NCBI GenBank assembly: GCA_026724425.1
Contig: JAIUCV010000004.1
Location: forward strand, 6,396,001 to 6,460,000
DNA length: 64,000 bases
Origin: Erythrophleum ivorense
Lineage: Eukaryota > Streptophyta > Magnoliopsida > Fabales > Fabaceae
Direction of reading: 5' to 3'
Shown: in pieces, positions 39,625-52,605 of the stretch
Layout of the letters: each line of letters begins with the position of its first letter
Position numbering within the stretch: the first letter of the stretch is position 1
Program-made: the position numbers and the translations under genes
Notes under the pieces: model-generated
Database searches by the model: none
What the model was told of the DNA's origin: nothing
What the model saw: only the letters and a program-made list of their open reading frames with translations

Positions 39625-42050
39625 TTCTACATAGCTTTCTGTGGTTTATTCTGGTTAGCAATATCTCTGTAGCCCAAGTGCAAGATTCAGAAGTTGGCTA
39701 TAGAAGATCCGGTACAAGTTGACAACCTTTGTGATAGTATAATTTTTTTTTTTTGGGGCTTAAAGTTATTCAAATTCATTTTTTTCCCACAAGTTTCCCT
39801 TTGTTTCTGTACTTTTGGTTATTTGGTTAACTCTGTGTAGGGAAATTTGGAGTAATATTTATTAGCCTCGTGAAACACTAATGTTGGTTTTTCTTGAATT
39901 TTGCCTACGTGAATTACTGTGCTCAGGAGTATGAATGACCATTAATTAATTGTGTTGAATCTCCGTAGGTCGTTTCCTGTTGCTTCCTCTTTTACCTTAA
40001 ATGGAGCCAGTCTTTCTTATTGTAGTATTAAACCAGCAGGGTACTTAAATTTGTTGTTTGGGCTTGAATCAGATTAGTTTTTTATTCAGAAATTAAAAGC
40101 TCACGAACAAGAACAAGCTCTCGTCTTTTTATTCTGGGTATTGAGCTAGAAACAGGGAAGTTGCAGGAAATACTATCCTATTGTTATAAACTTGCTTATT
40201 ATAATAATAAATGTTTGTGAAAAAAAGGTTGGATATTTCAAAATCATATCAATCAGTTTGTTAGTACATTTATTCCATCTAAATAGAAAAGAATGTTTTT
40301 GTGTGGGGGGAAAAATGGACTAACCCTGTTAAAATATAGTATCATTCAAGCTTATATGAATTTAGAAAATAAAAGTGCCAATGGCCAGTCTTTGCTTGGA
40401 CTCGAGGATGGAATGGTGTTAGAAGACACAGATTGGTTTACCAATTAAAATTATATGCTGAGAAATATATTTGAAAAAATATGTACTGCGGACTAAAGAC
40501 TCGGAGACTCTTTTTAATAAATTCCCATGTATTAGTGTTTTTTTCAAAGTAAAGTTTCATTTTGGTCATCCAACAATGATACTAATATCAATTGGTTCGT
40601 TCAAAATTTCATTATATTATTTGAAAGTTTACTTTGTTTCTAGTTAAGAATATTTGGTTCTTGAAAAATTAGATAATACCATTTTAATATTTTTGGAAGA
40701 ATGAAATAGGAACAAAATTAAAATTTTAAATTCTTTATATATATATATATATATATTAAAATTAAGTACTAAAATGATATGACATTTTTTTGAAAGAGTC
40801 AATTGTTACTAGAGTAAATTGTATGGATTTTTTTTTACTTTTAAAATATAGATAAATTTCTTTTGGGATAAAAAATTATATTACATTTTAGTTTAATTTT
40901 AAAATTTTTAACTAAAATATCCTTCATTATCTAAATATATTTGTTTTACTAAATTTGACAAAAGTAAAATCTGCTCTCTTTATTCGATTAAATTATGTGG
41001 ATCTTTCTTAAGGTTTGTTAAAGTCACATATGTCTCTTTTCTGTTTTCAAAGTATACAGAATTTTTTTAAAAATAAAAAGTTGCGTTTATATTTTACTCA
41101 AATTTTAAAATTTTTACGAAAATACTCTTCAATAATTTAAATGTATTTTTTATTGGATTTAATGAAAATAAAATCCACTCTTCTTTTTTTATTTGTGCAT
41201 ATTTATATACTTTTTTATTTTTATTTATGCATATTTGGATATAATACATATTTATATATTTAAGTTAATGGAAGATATCTTAGTCAAAAAAATTTAAAAT
41301 TAAATTAAAGTTTATATTTTGAAAATAAAGGGAATGTATGTATAATTATAATGATAAATTTTATTTTTGTGTATTTGAAAATAAAATATGCTCTTTTTAT
41401 TTTTATTTGTATATATTTAGATATAAGACATATTTGCATATCTAAGTTAGTGAAGTTATGTTAGTGGAAAAAATTTAAAATTAGATTAAAATATATTTTT
41501 TTAAAATAAAAAAATTATGTAATTTTAATAAAAGTCAAAAGAAGTTTGTGTAATTTATTATTGGTATTATAATTATCTTTTGAGGATGAGAATTTACATA
41601 CCTTTTTTGTTTTTAAGGATGGATCCTTGATTGCAGGGGGTGAATTTAATTTTTTTTGGCTTTGAGAGACTTAGAAAAATAGTTAGAAAGATAAAATTGT
41701 AATTATGAGGTCAAAAATTTTAATTATAAAAAAAGTATATTTTAAAATTTTTTAAAGTATAATTTTTTATAATTAAAAATTTTGACTTCATAATTTTAAT
41801 TTTTACTTTCTTAAGTAAATTTTTTGTTTCCTAAAAATAAAATATATAATTAAAAATACAAAAATTAAATATCATTGAATGCACCTCTTGTAGCTGTCCG
41901 TACATTTATAAGGGATCCTTTATTTTTTTGGGGGTTCATATTTCACTTTTTTGGTCAAAGTTTGTCAAATTCGGGCCTTTTGTCGTGGATCAACATCAAG
42001 TTTGGGTCCATTTAGGAAGTCCATCATTCTGTTGTGCCTAATAATAATAT
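39625..42050. other. PP5 3' UTR, then intergenic DNA
   Basis: The 3' UTR starts after TAA and probably runs to about 39,950-40,020; the end was not determined. A TA run sits at 40,737-40,756. From 40,810 a foldback repeat takes up most of the space, annotated separately. Confidence 0.5.
40810..41570. repeat. AT-rich foldback: two direct and two inverted units
   Basis: Units at about 40,812-40,976 and 40,985-41,182 are direct repeats (TAAATTRTRTGGAT..., AATTTTAAAATTTTTA, ...AAAATCYRCTCT). Units at about 41,260-41,385 and 41,440-41,570 carry the same words in complement (AAGTTAATGGAAGATATCTTAG, AAAAATTTAAAATTA). Pieces of the same family occur at 17,665-17,965 and about 49,060-49,380. Confidence 0.5.
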
Positions 42051-42129
42051 TCTATCTTTTGTTGCCCTCATTCTGCTAAGCCAAGCAACGACGCCGGAGG
42101 AAGTCGTATCGCGTCCGTCTCCATTCACT
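42030..42129 (+). other. MAIN-like gene 5' leader exon (non-coding), approximate start
   Basis: A GC-richer stretch (ACGACGCCGGAGGAAGTCG) ends at donor GTAAGG (42,130). The first coding exon begins at an acceptor before 44,317, leaving a leader intron of about 2.2 kb. An additional leader exon in between cannot be excluded; 42,940-43,260 is less AT-rich but unassigned. Confidence 0.45.
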
Positions 42130-44324
42130 GTAAGGACCCCCCTTCTCTTTCTTCTCCCTCCCAATTCACTTTTATTTTTTGTTTTGATTCAATTTTTTAA
42201 AGTTAAAACACATTCCAAACCTCCAAGCCTCATGCCATGGCCACGCAGATTTCTTCTCTCTTTCCACTCTCTTCCGATGCTTCAATTCTCTTCTCGGTCC
42301 CAAATACCAGTGGGGCCCAGCTGCTTCCCCCTCTTACCTTCTGGGTGTGTGGCCCTGTGAAATTGTTGGTGATGCCCTGTGAAACCCTAGTTTGAAGTTT
42401 GTCAAATTTCGATTATTTTTAGGGTTTTTGGTTTGGTTTAATAAATGATTGTATCTGTTTTTGGAGTGGGAAGGAAGACAATGCGTTGCAAATGCCATTA
42501 TGTTATTGTTTCCTCAAAACTGATTGACGAAACCTTCTGGATACGTGGTGATTATTGAAGTTGGGTGGGGTATTCTGGGAATGACATGGGGTGCTATGAA
42601 ATGGGAAAGGAACTCATTTTCTGAAGAGTTCATGATCTTAATGAAGAAAGAAAGAATAGAAGATTTAGGGAAGCTGGCTTTGTAAATAAAATTAGTGAAT
42701 TAATGAACTTCATTCTATCCCTGTTGCTGTTCAATGAAAATTGAAAAGTGACCATTGCTGTTGAACGAAAATTGAAAAGTGAACAATTTAAAGTAATTTT
42801 TTATAATTTCTCTTATATTTTTTTTCTTTTTATCAATGTTGTTTTCTTTTGGTGTTTATATGAAAGTAAAATGATCTGAACTATTTAAAAAATTGGCCTT
42901 TAAGATGTCGTCACAGAAATTAAATTTAATGTCTGTTGATGTTGTCAAAAGCAAATGATTTCCTAATAATTATTTTGGAGATGGGTGGCCTCCAAGTGGC
43001 CGAAGTTGTATGCCTCCTTAGAAGTTGCAAATGCAGAAGCCATATTTGGACTTGTGTTCAAGCCTGCCATCTTCATTATCCTCCAATCACCGCTCACCAC
43101 TATTTCTTGAATCCTAACCTAAGGCCACCACCTACTTCCTGCTGGTTGCTGCCACAATTGTGGGGAAGCCAGTTGTGCAAATTCAGACAGCTGGTTAGCA
43201 AATTCCAACTGCCTGTAGCTTGTTGCTGTTCAGTCTGTGTCTTACTATTCTTTTGATGAATGATTGTTTTGTTATGTTTATTATGATGGCTGCTTATTAC
43301 TCTATGTGAATAATAATCTATATGTGTGCAGTGCAACCAGTACTTCAAAAAAATTTTTTATTGGAATGATCGCTGTGAAGTATTCATTTTCTTTAACATG
43401 TTATTTCTGTGGAAAATGTACAGACCTTAAACTTTTCCATGGACCCACGTTAATCCCTGATCATTTTAATTAAATTCTCATATTTTAGGCATGACACAAC
43501 TGATTAAAGAGAAAAAGAATACTGTTTCAAAGCCTTTGGGCCCCTGACAATGTCCTTATTCTGGGCCCTGTAGCATTTTTGACAATGTAATAAATGGTGA
43601 ACCATTCACTTCCTGTTACTTGCACATGTATTGTATCTCAACTAACTGCAATAGTGTCATCTTTCCTCAGAGTTTCTGCAATGGCAATTTCCCTTCAAGA
43701 TGCTGTCTCCGCAAAGGAAGAGTAATTTGTAGCTTAATGAAGCATGAATAGGTGGCAGTCAAAATTGAGGCTTCTCCTATTCTAAGCAATCACCCTTTAT
43801 CTACAGGAAGGATCCATCACAAGAATCTGCTGTTTAAATCCTTTGACCTCCCTGGTAATAAGAGAAAATTCATTTTAACATTTGTTTATGTTGCTTTCAA
43901 GATATGAGAACAAAAAATATAGGTTCAACTGGTGAAAATTAATATTTCTTTCTTATATACACTCATAATGTCATTTTGAAATCGATTAAGGATACATTTT
44001 TCTCAAGTTTTACACTCAAACATCCTTTAGACTATCCCTTTTCAGGTGTAATTCTTTTACAGCTTACATCAGATTGAGTTGTGTTTATTCATTTATTTGA
44101 ATATGTTGCTTATCAGTTAATGACTTGTTGTTGGATTTGATTTGTTGATATGTCATTTTTCCCCATCTATTCTTTGTTGTTTTTAAGAGGATGCTTTATC
44201 CTCTGCTATTGTACTCTTTTCTCTCCTATCAAGTTCCTTCTTTTATATATTAAAAAAATTTAAACACTTGGGGGTGCTGCTTCTTATTTTACTTCCATTT
44301 GGGTATTTGTCATCAGTTATACTA

Positions 44325-47182
44325 ATGGAAGCAGAAGTGGTAGACCTTTATGGAACTAATCCAGGACCAATTGATGGTTCAGTTCTATATGATCAAGATA
44401 AGCATGTCTCTACAGCAGTTTGGGATGGACAGGTGCAGTTTGCCCATCTGACAATCCTTTTTGCTTCATCCTTTTTTTCCCCCCTCTTGGAAAAATATCA
44501 TCACTATCTTGATGTCTTATACTAAATTGTTCTCTTGTTAATCCATTAACAGGAGCGTGGTGCTCTCAGATGCCATGAACACACTTCAAAGCTTGATCAA
44601 TGGATACTTACTCCTAAACAGATTGAATTGGTACAGAAGGCTGGGTTTGGGTACTTAAGATCAATTCCAGCTATTAGTCTTGACAATCCACTTATCTCTG
44701 CCCTGGTCGAAAGGTGGAGAAGAGAAACGAATACTTTTCACCTGAATGTTGGAGAAATGACAGTAACCCTGAAAGATGTTGCGCTCTTACTAGGTCTAGC
44801 TATAGATGGAGACCCTGTAATAGGTGTCACATATACTGCATGCAGTTCAGTATGTGAAAAGTATCTTGGCAAAGCACCAGAATCTGGTTATACAAGTGGT
44901 GGAATGGTGAAGCTAAGTTGGTTGAAAGAGTTCTTTTCTTGCTGTCCTGAAGATGCTTCAATGGAAGTGACAGAGCAACATACTCGTGCTTATCTTCTTT
45001 ATCTTGTAGGTAGCACCATATTTTCCACCACTACTGGGAACAAAGTCCCTGTAATGTACTTGCCATTATTTGAGAATTTTGAGCAATGTGGACAGTATGC
45101 CTGGGGTGCAGCAGCATTAGCATTTTTATATAGAGCTCTGGGAAATGCCTCTCTGAAAACTCAAAGTACTATTAGTGGCTGTTTAACATTACTACAGGTC
45201 AGTTAAATTTGCTCATCTTGTTTTCAACTCCTTTTTTTGGCTACTACACTTACATCTTTTTCATGTTAATTTCTTTTTTGTGGTCTTCAAAATGCCTGTT
45301 TAATTGGTTATTGTTCTTCTGCAGTGCTGGAGTTACTTTTACCTAAATATTGGGCGGCCAAAGCTTAACCATGATCCGATGCATGATCAATTTCCATTTG
45401 TGCTAAGATGGAAAGGAAAACAAAGTGGCCCAACAGCAAATCGTGATGTAGTTTTCTATCGGAAGGCTTTGGATTCCCTAAAACCATGTGATGTAAGTTT
45501 TGTATATTTAATTATTTATTTTAGACAAAATTTCTATATTGATCCTTAAAAGGAGATGTTATTATCAATTTAATGCTCCATAGATTTTTTTTAATCACTT
45601 TAGTATCTGATAGTGTGATTATGTTTCAAATTATGAAGTATTTGATTATAGGAAGAGTGAAATTGGAACAAAATCTTACTTTTGGGTGTTGAAGTGATAC
45701 AAAAAACCTTTGGAGTATCAAATTGATATCACACCATTTTTAACGGACCAAAATAGAGTTTTATCTTTATTTTATGACCTGGTTGGATTCTGATATATCT
45801 TCAAAAGAGAATATTGTTCACTGTTATTGATGTACAGGTGGAGTGGCTCCCATACAGAAGCATGGACGGTATGGTAATTCCAGAACATATCAAAAGTACT
45901 TTAATTCTTGGGAGGTCAAAGACAATGTTGATTTGCTTTGACAAGGCGGAGAGACATGTTCCAAATCGATGCCTAAGGCAATATGGCATGCTTCAATCAA
46001 TTCCAGAGTGTGTGGAGCACTGGGAGAGGAAGAGTCGAGGAGTTGATGGTGGTGTCAATTTGTCGGGGAAAATGGAATCAGAGCTTAGTGAATGGATGGG
46101 CCGACATCATCATATTGTTGATGGTGATGAAGGGATAGAAGAGAATGAGTACATGCAGTGGTATCTGAAAATTACTCGCAGGTTTGTGGGGAGGCCTATT
46201 TCACTCTCATCAGAGTTCCAGAGAACAGTGAGTATATATGTTTTATGAATTAAGATTTACATCTTATAGCAATTGTAGATTAAGTATGAAATGCTTTTTA
46301 AAGAACAAAAAAAAATGTTTTCAGAATGCTGGTTTGAGGGATATTGCACATATAGCAGATACCTTTGCAACTAAAGGGCTGGATGCAGAACAAATTGAAT
46401 CAATTTCTAGGATAAGATTAATTGCACATGAATGTTTGAGAGACCAAGTTGGCGGTCCAGTCATAGTGTCAGCTATCCCACAAGTTGAACTTGGAAAGAG
46501 GGTGAGAGGAAAGGAGAGGGTTAGAAGAAAAGGTACCGGTAAACGATTGCAGAAGGATGATGATGCAGTTAACTATAACGCAGCTAGTGAGGATGAGCAA
46601 CCTCAGTTCTATGGTGCTGCTATGAAGGTTGACCAATTACAACTAAGTCATGTCAACAGAGATGTGGATCATCCACAAATCTATCCTGTAGACAGTGAGG
46701 TCAACCCTGTCCAGTTAATTCATGCAGATGGTGACAGTGATGGTGAGAATCTGCAGCTATGTGATGAAAACTTTGAGCTGGATCAATCAGAGCTAGGCTA
46801 TGCAGCCGGTGAAGAAAATAATGGGGAGCCAAAGCATCCAGCTACTGAGGTTAACAACGAAGAACTAAAGCATGCAGCTGGTGAGGTAAACAATGAAGAA
46901 TTAAAACATCTAGCTACTGAGGATAACAATGAAGTAGCGAACCATCTAGCTACTGAGTTTAACAATGAAGAACTAAAGCATGCAGGTGGCGCGGTAATAA
47001 AGGAAGAACTGAACCAAGTGATGGGCGACGAAAATATTGAGGAACTGGATGTAGCTAATGAGGTTCATGGTGCACAACCTTCTGATACCCCTAAGGAAGT
47101 GGATGATTCACAGCTCTGTGGTGCGACTCTTGAGATCAAGAATACAAGTCTTTCTGATGCTGCTTTGGAGGTCAATCACTAA
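44325..47182 (+). CDS. Plant mobile domain protein, MAIN-LIKE (probably MAIL2 type)
   Basis: Nuclear protein of the MAIN/MAIL family. Arabidopsis members are needed for meristem integrity and for silencing of transposons, and act with a PP7-like phosphatase. Coding exons 44325-44432, 44553-45197, 45325-45492, 45838-46227 and 46325-47182 join to 722 aa, all in phase 0. The plant mobile domain (PMD) covers about residues 60-435, including ISALVERWRRETNTFHL, GEMTVTLKDVALLLGL, GNKVPVMYLP, AWGAAALAFLYRALGNA and CWSYFYLNIGRP. A basic cluster, GKRVRGKERVRRKGTGKR (494-511), is a likely nuclear localisation signal. Residues 600-671 are six 12-aa acidic repeats. The start fits the family N terminus (GPIDGSVLYDQDKHV) and lies 8 nt after the acceptor. 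PMDs also occur in transposons, but the intact multi-exon structure and sequence argue for the host gene. Which paralogue it is (MAIN, MAIL1 or MAIL2) is inferred from length and tail. Confidence 0.93.
46811..47026 (+). repeat. In-frame 36-bp tandem repeats, six units (MAIN-like C terminus)
   Basis: Units of exactly 36 bp start at 46811, 46847, 46883, 46919, 46955 and 46991, each encoding a variant of EVNNEELKHAAG. Units 2, 3 and 5 are the closest to one another; units 1, 4 and 6 have diverged. They are acidic and probably disordered. Confidence 0.9.
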
Positions 47183-47970
47183 GAACATGTGACTTGAGTA
47201 AGGTCAACTCGCTATAATGCAATTCAACTGACATCGTCATGCGTTCTCATATTGACAGCGAAACTGAAACACTGCTGTAGCAAGCAATAGAGGTGACTCA
47301 ACAGTCTTCCCTTGAAACTCATGAGGACATTGCACAGCAAGGTGATTGTAGTGTTGCTGTATAGGGGGAAGGCCTTTGCACTGTTGTAGAGAAGCAATTT
47401 TGTCTTAGGCATATTCTTAATTTAAAGATGTAATAGTTTCATGAGTTATTATTTATATTCTTTTGCTGATTTCAATTTTCCTTTTATGATGTCTGGCTTC
47501 TGTTCCTTCTACACTAATGTTTCAAGATGCATAACTTTCCGTGAAGTTAGGGTTCTGGAGAAAATAGTCCTTTCATATATGGCTAATACTATCTAATATT
47601 TTCAGTTAGGTTGGAAGAAGATAGGTTTGTTATGTTTTGCATTATATAAACTACCTCGTGTTTTGTGCCATTGGCTTCCCTGTGGGGGTAATCAGAATGG
47701 TACATGCAATGAATCCAAGGTATTATTCTCTCTCCTTAACATTGCCCTATCTTTGGATTGTGGGAAATAGGAGTTAAAAGGGGCTAGAAAGAAAAGGCTA
47801 CTAAATTATACGTATTACGAAAATGATTAGAAAGTAACCCTCAGTAGAAGTATGCACTAAAAACATTTAACTATCTACATTTTGTCCTAAGCAAATATTG
47901 ATCAAATATATATTCAATAAAATAAAATATTATTAATTATTATCTTTAATTAATTAATAGTTTAAGATTA
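47183..47970 (+). other. MAIN-like 3' UTR, then intergenic DNA
   Basis: The 3' UTR probably runs to about 47,450-47,500; the poly(A) site was not fixed. No gene follows before the tandem repeat. Confidence 0.5.
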
Positions 47971-47974
47971 TTTT

Positions 47975-49085
47975 GTAAATATAAACTTTATTTTTAATAG
48001 TTAATTAATTTTTATCAAATAAATCTACAATTTGTTAAATCTAAAAATTGATATTAAAATTTGTTAAATTTTAATGAAGTAGTTATTTTAATCATTTGAA
48101 AATATTTTGGTTAAATAAATATAATTATAAAATATGTTTTAATTTTTAAAAAAAATTATGAAAACTTTTATAAATTTAAAAAAATGAATGCATGATGACT
48201 TAATATGTCATCTTTTAATTGATGAAAGATTATTTTATTATATATATATATATAGATCAAGATAAATATAATTATAAATATCTTTTAATTTTAAAAATTT
48301 TTATAATTTAAAAGATGGCTTTGTAATGACTTAATACCTCATCTTTTAATTGATGAAATATAATTTTATTTTTTAATAAAAATTACTTTTAATATTGGTT
48401 GTTAGAGTAAGGGATTACTAGAGTCTAAACTTGCATTAGTATAAATAATTGTTAGATTTTATCATACAATAAATATAAATTTATCTTTAAAGTAAATTAT
48501 ATGGACTTGTTTTGAATTTTTTTAAAAAATATAAAAGCTTTCTTTCTATTATTAAATAAATGTACAATTTTTTAAATATAAAAATTGATTGATATTATAA
48601 TTTGTTGAATTTTAATGAAATAGTTTATTTTAATCATTTAAGAATATTTTAGTCAAAATAAATATAATCATAAAATTTCTTTTAATTTTAAAAATATATA
48701 TGTAAATTTCTATAATTTAAAAATTGACTACATAGGCTTATTATGCCATCTTTTAATTGATGAAAGATTATTTTATTTTATTTAATATATATATATATGT
48801 TTATAATATCAAAATAAACATAATTATAAATATATTTTAATTTTAAAAATATTTATGTAAATTTTTATAATTTAAAAGGTGGCTGCATAATGACTTAATA
48901 CTTCATCTTTTAATTGATGAAAGATTATTTTATTTTTTCATAAAAAAATTACTTTTAATATTTGTTATTAGAGTAAGAGACTAATTGAGTCTAAACACGC
49001 TAGTATAAACAATTGTTTAAATTTTATCATATAATAAAACTAAATAGCTTTCTTCTTAAAGTAAATTCTTTTGAATTTTGTTGAA
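47975..49085 (+). repeat. Nested tandem duplication, two ~540-bp units each with an internal repeat
   Basis: Large units lie at about 47,975-48,520 and 48,521-49,085. Each holds two subrepeats of about 120-135 bp around CATCTTTTAATTGATGAAA, at about 48,210, 48,340, 48,750 and 48,905. Both large units end with GAGTAAGRGAYTA, GAGTCTAAAC, TAGTATAAAYAATTGTT and CTTAAAGTAAATT-like words. Nearly pure AT, non-coding. Confidence 0.7.
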
Positions 49086-51917
49086 AATATATATTTTTTA
49101 TTTTTGAAATATACAATTTAGTCTAATTTTAAATTTTTTAACTAAAATATTTTCTATTAACCTAAATATATAAATATGTATTATATCTAAATATTACAAA
49201 TTAAAAAAGTTAATTTTATTTTTATTAAATTTAACAAATATATATATTTAAGTTAATAAAATATATTTTAGTAAAAAATTAAAATTATACTAAAATATAG
49301 TATAATTTTTTATTTTTTAAAAAATTATATATATATATATATTATATTAAAAAAATTTTACATAATTCACTCTTATTTTTATTATGATTGTGCATTTGGC
49401 GGCTTGCGAAAGTAATTCTTTTATATAATTTGTATAATATTTATTATATATTTGTAATCATTATTTCATTCATTAAATAAATATTTTAATTATCAAATTA
49501 TTATTATTATTTAAATAATAACATAAAATTTATTTTTATACTATCTACCTCTATTTACCTATGTTTTACATTTATATTTTCTTTCCATCATTTAACCACA
49601 TAGGCCATATAAGTTATGCTTAAAAGGACCCTCATAGAATTATTATCTGTCTTGCCGTATTAACTCTCGCTCCTTTATTTTGCAAGGTTGATGTTGAGAA
49701 TATTTATATTAAAAAATCTTAAATTTTAAAATTATTTGAAAATATCTTGAGAACAAAAATTTAAATTATATGAGAATATTATAGTTCAGGTTTAGGGGCT
49801 TAAATTAAAATTTTATTTTAAAATTTTGTAAACTAATAATAAAATTTAAGATTTTTTAATATAAATATTTTTAATTTATAATTTTTCTCTAATAAACTTC
49901 TTTAAGTACCAAAAGTCTAGACAATATGAAACTCACAGGCCAAAAGATGACTTATTTGCGTTATTAATCAGCCAAAAAGAAAGGATAAGAACACGTGAAT
50001 ATTATAGACTTACATCAAATTATGCTAAAGGATAAGGACGCATGAATATTGACTTGGTACAGTACACATACATCGCATTATGCTAAGCCTTCCTAAGCAA
50101 TAATTGTCCTCTTGTCGCCTTCCTCCGATAGCAGTGAACATAACAGAAGCCTATTCACTCACAAGTCATGCTACGATGTTAAGGATATTTTCATGACTAT
50201 TTATTATTCAATTTTTTAAATAAAAATATAAAAATAAATTTACGTTAACCCTTTTTTTTAAAAAAATTTGATGTCTATTTGATATATAAAAATTTGAGAA
50301 CAAAAATAAAAATAGAAATATAATTTTATAAATGAAAAATCATTTTTGTATCTCTATTTAAGAAAATTATAAAAATAGATAAATATTATAAAATAATAAT
50401 TATAAAAGTATAATAGATATTGTTAAAATTTTTACCTTTTTTTTTTCTTTTTTTCATGAGTTGTCAAACGTGCTGTTGATATTCTTCTTATTTTAAAATT
50501 ACACTTAATTTTCTTAATATTTTGATATATATTATGAAAACATTTCTTTTAATTTATTTTGTCAAAAAATTATCTTTCTATACAAAATGAGATTGTGGTA
50601 TTATTTTTAATATGGGAGTATAGATAGTGAAGTCGATGTTAAGATTAGACATAAATCTATAATTCTATTCTTAATATTAAAGTAAAAATAATTAAGTAAA
50701 TTTATTTTTTTAAAATATATATATTTTGTAGAAAGTTATGAAAAAAATACCCAATAATGACAGTGATTCCTTGAAAACTTTAAAGAAAATAAAAGAAAAC
50801 AAATTCAAAATCATTTTTATAGGTTTTTTGAAAAAATCTAAACAAACACTCTATTCTTTACTTTTTGCTATACAAATAGAATTTCCTTTTTCAAAATCTG
50901 TCAATATAACTAAAAAAAACTTGGGATACACTAAGTATAATTTAATTAAACTTTAAAAGAAATTATCTTATATATATATATATATATATATAATCGGTGG
51001 GTATAACTGTTCATTTGCATTATTTATTAGTATTGTTTATAAGGTCATACAACGTGTTCATATACTGTTCATTCTTTTTTGTCTTGTTGTGGGTTTCACA
51101 TTTTCTTCTTTTTATTTTTTTCTATGGATTCTGCATTTTTTTTGTGAGGCCCACAGAAAAATTTTGAATCCCTTTACATCTTGCAAAGAGAGATGTTAGT
51201 TAGTAGAATTTACTTAATATATAATATATGAAGAATAACTTTAAGAAATTTTATTATACTATATTGAGTTGTAAAAATTATTTATTTATTATTTTATTAA
51301 AAAATAAAAAATAAAAATTATGCCAAAATTTTATTTTATCTTACATAACTTATGAGTATATAAATTGTCATAAATTTTAGGTATATTATTAAATTTTTTA
51401 ATAAAAATATAATATTTGAAAGATAATTTTTAAAAGATTCAATATAGTAATGAGTCATAAAAATATTTATTTATTTTTTATAAAAAAAGTATGTAACATA
51501 ACTAAGAATTATACCTAAATTTTGTTTTACTAATTTTATCGTAGCTTATATAAATTCTTTCGCCAAAACTCGTACGCATATTATTTGCATGGGTTGGCTA
51601 TCTCTTGACGCAACACCCTCCTGATACTATCACTTCCTTTTAGCCGAGTCCCTCTAATATAATGAAAAGGACACTCTTTTTATGAAACGACTCAATGATT
51701 CAATTTCAAAAGGTAAATGCATCTTATATACAAAAATATGTCCTATTGCATAGATAAAATTATTAAATATAAAAATAATAATAAAAATAATAATATGAAT
51801 AATATAAAATAATTATATTTATTATGATATAAAAAATATCATTTTATTTATATATTTTGCTAAAAAAATAATATAAGAATAAAAAAAAATCTTTATATTC
51901 TTACTTAAAAATAATGT

Positions 51918-51949
<32 letters not shown>

Positions 51950-52420
51950 GGATATAATAATTTTTATAAAAATTAAATGTAATAATTATTCTTGATTTTT
52001 ATGTTTATGAAATATAAATATATGTATTTTTTAATTTTACAAAATATGTATCAAACAGAAATATTTAATGAATATTTTTCAATTTTTTTTAAAAAATTAT
52101 ATAAATAATTTTTTTTTAAAAAAATTATATAAATTATTTTTCCTTTCATCTGTATCATTTTTTTTTCTCTTAAGTTGATATTGTAAATTTATTATCTAAA
52201 TTGAAAGAATAACTCATGTGAAGGTGAGTTCAATTTTCAATGTCATTATAAATAAGCCTTTAGTTGCAAATTTTAATTTCAATTTTACTTAATATATATT
52301 TAAAATTTCATTTCAAAATCACGTTTATGTAAAAATAACAAATTATTACTTCCTTGCAAACGTGAGTTCGAGCCTTACAAACGGAAAACAAACACACCAT
52401 TAGTCGAGCCAAATATTACG
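49086..52420. other. AT-rich intergenic DNA with decayed repeats
   Basis: A repeat related to 40,810-41,570 occupies about 49,060-49,380. A MITE-like copy related to 24,046 occupies about 50,480-50,760; the 72-codon frame at 50,738-50,956 partly overlaps it and looks accidental. There is a TA run at 50,969-50,992, a roughly 160-bp imperfect duplication at about 51,239-51,400 and 51,425-51,560, and (AAT)n at 51,919-51,949. No gene was found. Confidence 0.5.
51919..51949. repeat. (AAT)n microsatellite
   Basis: About ten AAT trinucleotides in a row. Confidence 0.9.
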
Positions 52421-52605
52421 ACAATGCTGCACGTAACCAACCCAGCTAGAGTAGTTAGCTATTTTTTCTCAATTCTTCTGACTCTCCCAATTCCAAATCC
52501 AACTTCGCTGCGACCTTCTTCTTGTCTTCTTTTCGAGCTCTCTTTCCTCTTAAATCCATTGCTTCAATTCAATTCCGTAAACGAAACTGAAACAACAGAA
52601 AGAAA

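Noticed and set aside
42034..42360. 108-codon open frame upstream of the MAIN-like gene
   Set aside because: It runs through the donor at 42,130, its composition is like leader plus intron, and no homology is recognised.
42936..43256. 106-codon open frame in the MAIN-like leader intron
   Set aside because: Unrecognised, with no splice sites joining it in frame to the MAIN-like coding exons. It could be part of an extra leader exon, which I cannot support.
44268..44324. Upstream in-frame ATG adding 19 hydrophobic residues to the MAIN-like protein
   Set aside because: It lies in the intron before the acceptor at 44,316. The family N terminus starts at 44,325.
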